Shown here piece by piece: positions 58,824 to 64,000 of a stretch of DNA of 64,000 nucleotides (positions are counted from its first letter, which is position 1; each line of letters starts with the position of its first letter). The notes under the pieces are model-generated. The model searched no databases and had not been told where the DNA came from. It saw only the letters and a program-made list of their open reading frames with translations. Origin of the DNA: Sellimonas caecigallum (GTDB lineage Bacteria > Bacillota > Clostridia > Lachnospirales > Lachnospiraceae); the NCBI RefSeq assembly GCF_019754295.1, contig NZ_VIRV01000001.1, positions 310,001 through 374,000 on the forward strand, written 5' to 3'. The position numbers were made by a program, and so were the translations under genes.

Positions 58824-60239
58824 CTATCGGTTAAAAATACGTTTTTTTACCTCATGGACTGTTTCTTTCAAGAACTCTCTCTTCCACACAAGATAAATCA
58901 GGTACATACACAAATACAGACCTGTGGAAAGCCATGATTGGATATTCCAGCTGATCAGGATAAATCCCCCTGCCAGGACGCATTCCGCAGCCATATCCTT
59001 CCACAGGGAAAAGTGCAGTGCTCTGGACAGCAGTGCCTCCCCAATACAGCAGCGAATTCCCATCAATACCGGAAGCATTGCAATGGCAAACGTCAGATTA
59101 TCCAGAAGATAAACTGTAATTCCTGTTCCTATAAGCGTGATTCCCACGGAAATCCAGTTGATGATCATAAACTGTTTCTCTCTGCGCAGTGCTTTCAGAT
59201 ACGTGCTGATCAGCAAAGTCAGCTTACTCTCAAACACACACATCGGAAACAGAAGCGCCATATACTGAAGACTCTCCGCATATTTTGGCAGCCACCAGGA
59301 AAGGATCACTTTTGCAGGATAATAGACAATCAGAAGTCCAAGAACAAAGATCATGAGAATGTTCCTCATCTTGGTATATATCTGAACATAATGCTCCTCA
59401 TCCATATTTTTCAGCATCGGATAGATTACAATACTTACCGCACTGATAAAGGCCAGAAGAAGATTGGACGCTGTGATCGTCAGAGAGACTTTTCCGAATA
59501 CTTCCACGGACCAGTGATTTTCAATGGCAAACCGCACGATTCCGACAAGAAGCTGCCCAGCAATGTTGGCGATCATCAGCTTGATTCCGATACTTACATT
59601 GTCCCACGCTTCCCGGATTCCATTTTTCCAGTCTATTACCTTTCCTTTGACGATATCTTTACATTCTCTGGAAAGAAGGACAAGAGTCAATCCCCTGGCA
59701 AACAAATCTGCCCCGATCAGAATCTGAAAATTCCGAATACCCGCTGCAAGGAATCCAATTACCAAAACAGCATAGACGATCTTTTCCAGCAGATAGTTTC
59801 TCGCATAATCCACAATCCTGTTTGTAGTCTGCAGAAGATACTGAAGAAACGTCCGCGGAATCTGCAGGACACAACAGAATGCTACCGCCAGAAGCACAGC
59901 TTCTTTATTTGCATCATCGCAGAACAGATACGTCGCTGCACCAAAAATGAGAGCAAGGATGATTTCAAATATAGTCAAAAGCCAGAACTGGGAATGAAAA
60001 TATCCTTTGTCCAGCTCACTGTATTTTTTCCCGCCAAATTTCAGATATACTCCGTCCGCCCATCCAAAATGAAAGAATCCCACATAGGACGCATAGAAAA
60101 GATACAGCTGCCAGTATGAATATTCCTTTACTCCAAGTATTTTAGGGACAAACAGCACCAGTATCATAGATACCAGTGTATTTGTCCCGTTGGCCAGCAC
60201 AGAGTATGAAAGATTTTTTACTACACTTCCAACTTTCAT
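58824..60239 (-). CDS. Polysaccharide flippase (Wzx/MATE-like)
   Basis: A 471-residue integral membrane protein with about 12-14 membrane segments and the N-terminal pattern of Wzx-type flippases (NLSYSVLANGTNTLVSMILVLFVPKILG, YSYWQLYLFYASYVGFFHFGWADGVYLKFGG). It should flip lipid-linked repeat units to the outer face. It lies in a run with a polymerase (60252) and a length regulator (61354), a Wzx/Wzy/Wzz-like set. GAGG precedes ATG 60239. Confidence 0.88.
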   Translation of the reverse strand: MKVGSVVKNLSYSVLANGTNTLVSMILVLFVPKILGVKEYSYWQLYLFYASYVGFFHFGWADGVYLKFGGKKYSELDKGYFHSQFWLLTIFEIILALIFGAATYLFCDDANKEAVLLAVAFCCVLQIPRTFLQYLLQTTNRIVDYARNYLLEKIVYAVLVIGFLAAGIRNFQILIGADLFARGLTLVLLSRECKDIVKGKVIDWKNGIREAWDNVSIGIKLMIANIAGQLLVGIVRFAIENHWSVEVFGKVSLTITASNLLLAFISAVSIVIYPMLKNMDEEHYVQIYTKMRNILMIFVLGLLIVYYPAKVILSWWLPKYAESLQYMALLFPMCVFESKLTLLISTYLKALRREKQFMIINWISVGITLIGTGITVYLLDNLTFAIAMLPVLMGIRCCIGEALLSRALHFSLWKDMAAECVLAGGFILISWNIQSWLSTGLYLCMYLIYLVWKREFLKETVHEVKKRIFNR

Positions 60240-60251
60240 AAATACCTCACT

Positions 60252-61325
60252 TTAAAAAACACTTTTATAGATCAGCACATTCATTTCTCCTGCTGACATA
60301 ACAAGATAGATCAGATCAGCGCCGATTACTGCAAGCAAAAGCAGCGCCTTTTTCCATTTTACTGGTTCCGTCGTCAACAGATTTGGTATAAAAAAGATGG
60401 AACACATAAAAAAGTAATATACAAATCTCTGATATTCCGGAAGCCATGTACAGAACATGGCCATAATTGTTCCGATCATCGTTGAGTTAAAAAAGATCCT
60501 GTTGTTCTCATCTGTGCGATTTTCTCTGCTCTTTCCAATCAAAAACAAAATCACAAGCTCACTGACAACAATCATTGTCAAATATGGTATATTCAGCGAG
60601 TACGTTTTTGATATATAGTTTGACTGCAGATATCTCGGCAAAAAAGTCTTAAACAGAAATGTCAGAATATCTGTCAGGAAAAAGTTGATCGGCAGTGCGC
60701 ACATGCTAATGACGAAATAAAAAGAAAATTTAATCTTTTTATCCAGTATAAAGTAAAACGGTATCATTACCAAGGCGGTAAAATGAAAACTAGCAGCAAG
60801 AAGGATACAAAGCGCATACTTCCAGAATTTCTTTTTCCGGATATACTGCATTCCCCACAGCACAAAGCCCATCGTAACAAACTGTCTGATCTGATTTAGC
60901 CCGAGAAGAAAGAAATAACCGCTTGTAAAAAACAGCAGGTAACTGAGCACATAATTTTTCGAATACTTCCAAACACACAGAATCAGCAGGGCATATGCGA
61001 TAAAACACGTAATAAAATATACCCACTGGAAATCCAGTCCTGCATCAATAACAAAAATATTGATCAGCTTGTACGCGATATCCACATCCTGCTCTCTTCC
61101 GGCCGCGATATTCTGATAATATCGGTAATAATTGGCATAATCGTTTCCGACATAGGACATTCCCGCATTTACAATATACATAGGGATAAAAGTCCCTGCC
61201 ATCGCCAGCGCAGCAGCAGCATACTGAACTTTATTCTCACAAACTGTTTTTCCTGCTGACACACACCTTTTCCTGCTTTTCTGCCATGCCCAGGCAAAGA
61301 CGAGTGTGAACAGCATCATAATCAT
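60252..61325 (-). CDS. EpsG-family polysaccharide polymerase-like membrane protein
   Basis: A 357-residue protein with about ten membrane segments, of the EpsG/Wzy-like group: NAGMSYVGNDYANYYRYYQ near residues 68-86 and FFLLGLNQIRQFVTMGFVLWG are typical. It probably polymerises lipid-linked repeat units. The ribosome binding site before ATG 61325 is poor and the upstream frame is closed by TGA, so the exact start is uncertain. It is 12 bp from the flippase gene. Confidence 0.83.
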   Translation of the reverse strand: MIMMLFTLVFAWAWQKSRKRCVSAGKTVCENKVQYAAAALAMAGTFIPMYIVNAGMSYVGNDYANYYRYYQNIAAGREQDVDIAYKLINIFVIDAGLDFQWVYFITCFIAYALLILCVWKYSKNYVLSYLLFFTSGYFFLLGLNQIRQFVTMGFVLWGMQYIRKKKFWKYALCILLAASFHFTALVMIPFYFILDKKIKFSFYFVISMCALPINFFLTDILTFLFKTFLPRYLQSNYISKTYSLNIPYLTMIVVSELVILFLIGKSRENRTDENNRIFFNSTMIGTIMAMFCTWLPEYQRFVYYFFMCSIFFIPNLLTTEPVKWKKALLLLAVIGADLIYLVMSAGEMNVLIYKSVF

Positions 61326-61353
61326 ATAGGTACGAATAGGTCACCATTCCTTT

Positions 61354-62610
61354 TTATTCGACTCCAACGACACCGACAATCTCAACATCGTATTTGTAAA
61401 AAGTCTCCATTTCTTGTTTAATTTCTGATTTGATTGTTCTTCCGATTACTTCGACAAGAACCACTTCACCAATTTCCTTTGGATAATCTTTTCCAGAAAT
61501 AAGTGGAGAAGGTACAAACAAAAACCGTTCTTTTCCTTCTCTTGCATTCAAACATTTACTCAGCGCTCTGGCAGTTTTTTCTCCTTCATTCGCACAAATC
61601 GCTATTTTTCTGTCATCACTGTATTTCATATGAACATCAGACAGGATGATATCAGCCAGTGTCCCCATATCGGAAAATGCCGTCTTATTTCCTTCCAGCC
61701 CTGCGATTGCTTTACGGATTAGTCTGCTAACCACTCCGCCCTTCTTTGCGTAGTAAAGCCCATATGTTCGCAAATCAACAAACTGAAGCTGTCTCCATAC
61801 GATAATCTTTCTTGACATCATATACATCAAAAATACAATGACCAGGGAAACCACAACACCCAGCACTACTCCCCAGACACATCCTTTGATTGTCTGCACG
61901 ATTACCGTACGCATGGACATAGTAGAGACAGATGTACTTCCAGCTCCGGCGTTCCTTGTCGGGGAAGCCCCAGCTGAGATATCAGGGAGATCATAACGAA
62001 TAGCTTCTGAAACTTTTGAATATTCAAAATCTGGATACTGCTCTCCTACTCTCGCTGTAAGCATCTGTTCATAGTCATTTACTACTTCTTTTGAAAAATC
62101 TTGGTTCAGGGAATAGAATCCGATTGTGACGTAATTCTCATTAACCGTGACGTTGAACTGTCTGCGGAAATCGTATTCCACATATTCGTAATTCTTTTCC
62201 TTATCAAGAATATATCCATACTGAGACATCTGTTTTCTCATCTCATCGCCATACACTTTGGCCTGCTCAAAATATTTTGCATGCATTTCTTCCATGATAG
62301 TTTCATCATTTTTCAAAGCATTGTACGCGTATGCGATTTCTTTGCCCCTGTCTATGCCAGTCTCTCCTACCACCTCGTAATTCGGCCCGACATTGATACT
62401 GATCTCCGCCCAGCATTTCAGCGGCTCCGAAACTGTCGCTTCCTGAGTTGGTTGTGCAGGCTGGTTCTGCTGTGCTTTATATGTTCCGTAAAGATCCTTA
62501 AAACGGATCCCTGCGAATCCAATCGTTGCAATACAGATAACAAGAATGACCAGCTTCAGCTTTCGCATAATATAAGCAATAAAATCATTCAAATCGTAAA
62601 AATTTTCCAT
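61354..62610 (-). CDS. Wzz-like chain-length protein with cytoplasmic tail
   Basis: A 418-residue protein with membrane segments near 17-33 and 230-255 enclosing an extracytoplasmic domain, the Wzz/CpsC layout. The C-terminal part (about 270-418) is cytoplasmic and fits the place where BY-kinase domains sit, with an ICANEGEKTARALSKCL segment, but I see no Walker A motif, so kinase activity is unlikely. Start ATG 62610 follows GGGG with 8 nt spacing. Role: control of polymer length or export, inferred. Confidence 0.8.
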   Translation of the reverse strand: MENFYDLNDFIAYIMRKLKLVILVICIATIGFAGIRFKDLYGTYKAQQNQPAQPTQEATVSEPLKCWAEISINVGPNYEVVGETGIDRGKEIAYAYNALKNDETIMEEMHAKYFEQAKVYGDEMRKQMSQYGYILDKEKNYEYVEYDFRRQFNVTVNENYVTIGFYSLNQDFSKEVVNDYEQMLTARVGEQYPDFEYSKVSEAIRYDLPDISAGASPTRNAGAGSTSVSTMSMRTVIVQTIKGCVWGVVLGVVVSLVIVFLMYMMSRKIIVWRQLQFVDLRTYGLYYAKKGGVVSRLIRKAIAGLEGNKTAFSDMGTLADIILSDVHMKYSDDRKIAICANEGEKTARALSKCLNAREGKERFLFVPSPLISGKDYPKEIGEVVLVEVIGRTIKSEIKQEMETFYKYDVEIVGVVGVE

Positions 62611-62626
62611 ATACCTGTCCCCTTTC

Positions 62627-63757
62627 CTATAATACTCCCTCTATCCTCTTTGCCACGATCTCTGCTGCATGACCTGTCTCCCGGTACCCAAGGAATTTGT
62701 GATGCTCTTTTATCTTTTCATTGTTCTTGTTCTCATCAAACGAACAGATAAGACTCTGAAGCTCTTCGTTTGTTTTTGCAAGCGGAAATGCCCATGTCTC
62801 TGGATCCGTATAAAAATTTCTCTCCCGGCTGTATTCTTCCAAATCCGGCACAAAGAGAAAGCCAGGCCGAAACATCAGGGAATAATCCCATATTGTAGAA
62901 GAATAGTCCGTAATAAAAACATCTGATGCCAGAAGAAGTTCCTGCATATCCGGATAATCACTGGCATTGATGCAGCCATCATATTTTGCTTTTTTGACAA
63001 AATGATGTTTCCGCATCAAAAATACCCATTCTCCTCCAAAACGTTTCCTGAGAGCTTCCAGACATCCTTCTGTATCCAGCTCAGAAGTGAATTTGGCACT
63101 CTGTTCCTCGCCCCGATATGTAGGCGCAAAAAGCACAATCTTTTTCCCTTCCTGGATACCAAAATAGTTTCTGACTTTATTGAGAATCTCTTCTTTCCGA
63201 CCTGCCAGCAGAAGATCATTTCGCGGCATTCCACACTCAAGAAACCGTTTCTTCGGGACCATCTTTGCTGTTGTCATAACCTCAGAAAATTTCCTGCTGC
63301 TGGACAAAAATACATCCGTCTGCCTTCCACATATTTGATTGATCTTGAGATCCACCGTGTGCTGATCCGTGATAAAATCCACTCCTGATCTTTTGTATGC
63401 ACCGCCCCCATGCCAGGTGTTGATAAACATCTGAGATTTTCTCTTAGGCAGAAAGCTTCCGAATCCATCATTGCTGATCAGCACTCTCGATGTCAGCATG
63501 AAGTAAAGATCTTTCAAAGTTCCAGGTTTCACATATGTAGTATCCTTTTCCTGCGATACTCCGTCATACTGCCATACATATTCGTATTTTTCCGGATACT
63601 TTGTTTTTAAGTACTTGTAAATATATAGAGGATTGCATCTGATCCCGCTTCCTCGGTCTGCGGACAAATAGATTCTATTTTTCTTTACTGGTACGAGATA
63701 GAATGCCCTTAACCCAATCCGGCAGGCATATATCATCATCAATTTCAGATATTTCAC
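62627..63757 (-). CDS. CDP-glycerol:polyglycerophosphate glycerophosphotransferase-like protein
   Basis: A 376-residue protein of the TagF/TagB family, which transfers polyol-phosphate units to teichoic-type polymers. Conserved segments include NTWHGGGAYKR, CGMPRNDLLL, VLFAPTYRGEE and ITDYSSTIWDYSL. It acts on the inner membrane face. The start is GTG 63757 with AAGGAG 9 nt upstream. Together with an IspD/TarI protein it suggests a phosphate-containing surface polymer. Confidence 0.9.
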   Translation of the reverse strand: MKYLKLMMIYACRIGLRAFYLVPVKKNRIYLSADRGSGIRCNPLYIYKYLKTKYPEKYEYVWQYDGVSQEKDTTYVKPGTLKDLYFMLTSRVLISNDGFGSFLPKRKSQMFINTWHGGGAYKRSGVDFITDQHTVDLKINQICGRQTDVFLSSSRKFSEVMTTAKMVPKKRFLECGMPRNDLLLAGRKEEILNKVRNYFGIQEGKKIVLFAPTYRGEEQSAKFTSELDTEGCLEALRKRFGGEWVFLMRKHHFVKKAKYDGCINASDYPDMQELLLASDVFITDYSSTIWDYSLMFRPGFLFVPDLEEYSRERNFYTDPETWAFPLAKTNEELQSLICSFDENKNNEKIKEHHKFLGYRETGHAAEIVAKRIEGVL

Positions 63758-63770
63758 TCTTTCACTCTCC

Positions 63771-64000
63771 TTACCTCTTCTGTTTTAATACTGAAAAAAT
63801 CATTGGAAGTGAATTCTTACAGATAAATATCACTCTGCCGAGCAGAAGAATACCTGATACACATCCTGTTTTCAATACGCCGATCATAACTGCCAAAAGC
63901 TTACCGTCCGACTTTGCATACGGCAGCAGTTCTTTGAGAAGAGGTTCCTTTAACAGAGTACGAACCCACTTTCTCCTTCCTTTATGCGACATTTCTGCCC
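63771..64000 (-). CDS. Partial surface-polymer protein, C-terminal part only
   Basis: About 76 residues at the right edge in a frame that stays open past the window. A basic RRKWVRTLLKE segment is followed by a hydrophobic run (about 40-66) ending LPMIFSVLKQKR. This resembles the C-terminus of a glycosyltransferase with a membrane-associated tail, but I cannot identify the family. It ends 14 bp before the TagF-like gene, so it belongs to the same cluster. Confidence 0.55.
   Translation of the reverse strand, partial: AEMSHKGRRKWVRTLLKEPLLKELLPYAKSDGKLLAVMIGVLKTGCVSGILLLGRVIFICKNSLPMIFSVLKQKR

Noticed and set aside
58938-60119. Plus-strand open frame of 393 codons
   Set aside because: Antisense to the flippase gene; Gln/His/Lys-rich without motifs, typical of the reverse of a membrane protein gene.

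Overview
The window reads as chromosomal DNA of a spore-forming Clostridia, most likely a Lachnospiraceae (gut Firmicutes). The support is the spoIIGA-sigE-sigG block, spoVT, the cotJABC operon, the SCIFF ranthipeptide pair, a fused secDF, and a dcw cluster of Firmicutes order. Nearly all genes lie on the minus strand; only yqeY, a small FMN-binding-like gene, cotJABC and a decayed insertion sequence are on the plus strand. I saw no rRNA, tRNA or CRISPR array.

Layout, left to right: (1) 1-12.7 kb, housekeeping: recJ (cut by the window edge), secDF, the SCIFF maturase and its 47-residue Cys-rich peptide, a small membrane protein, spoVT, yqeY, a PrsA-like lipoprotein, mfd and pth. (2) 12.7-17.9 kb: a HAD phosphatase, sigG, a beta-CASP ribonuclease, sigE and spoIIGA. 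(3) 18.0-26.75 kb: a compact five-gene operon coding a GGDEF/EAL phosphodiesterase, a GGDEF cyclase, a GT2-GtrA protein, a cellulose-synthase-like GT2 with a C-terminal PilZ domain, and a large polytopic membrane protein. This operon sits between ftsZ and spoIIGA, which are usually close neighbours. (4) 26.9-38.4 kb: the dcw cluster (mraZ, rsmH, ftsL, two class B PBPs, mraY, murD, ftsW, ftsQ, ftsZ). It has internal promoters, internal terminators and a six-copy MraZ box array. murE, murF, murG and ftsA are absent from it. (5) 38.4-45.1 kb: a small membrane protein, a DegV protein, a second ftsW/rodA paralogue, the cotJ operon, and a copper operon (copA-csoR-copZ) with a CsoR-like operator. (6) 45.1-46.65 kb: a dead IS3/IS150-type element. 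(7) 46.7-54.8 kb: an HtrA protease, glmS, a cohesin-like membrane protein with a very acidic tail, and an autolysin with nine ChW repeats. (8) 54.8-64 kb: a surface polysaccharide or teichoic-type cluster (epimerase, IspD/TarI cytidylyltransferase, two GT2, flippase, EpsG-like polymerase, Wzz-like protein, CDP-glycerol transferase) that runs off the right edge.

The best candidate for an undescribed system is the 18-26.75 kb operon. It puts c-di-GMP synthesis, c-di-GMP breakdown, a PilZ receptor fused to a processive polysaccharide synthase, and lipid-linked sugar supply into one transcription unit. The synthase motifs, the cyclase active site and I-site, the EAL residues and the PilZ residues are all present. 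Other useful signals are a Spo0A/spoIIG-like promoter with a 21-bp spacer, terminators that overlap or crowd the next gene's ribosome binding site, and a hairpin between the SCIFF peptide and its maturase. All functions are read from sequence motifs and gene order; no database search was run.
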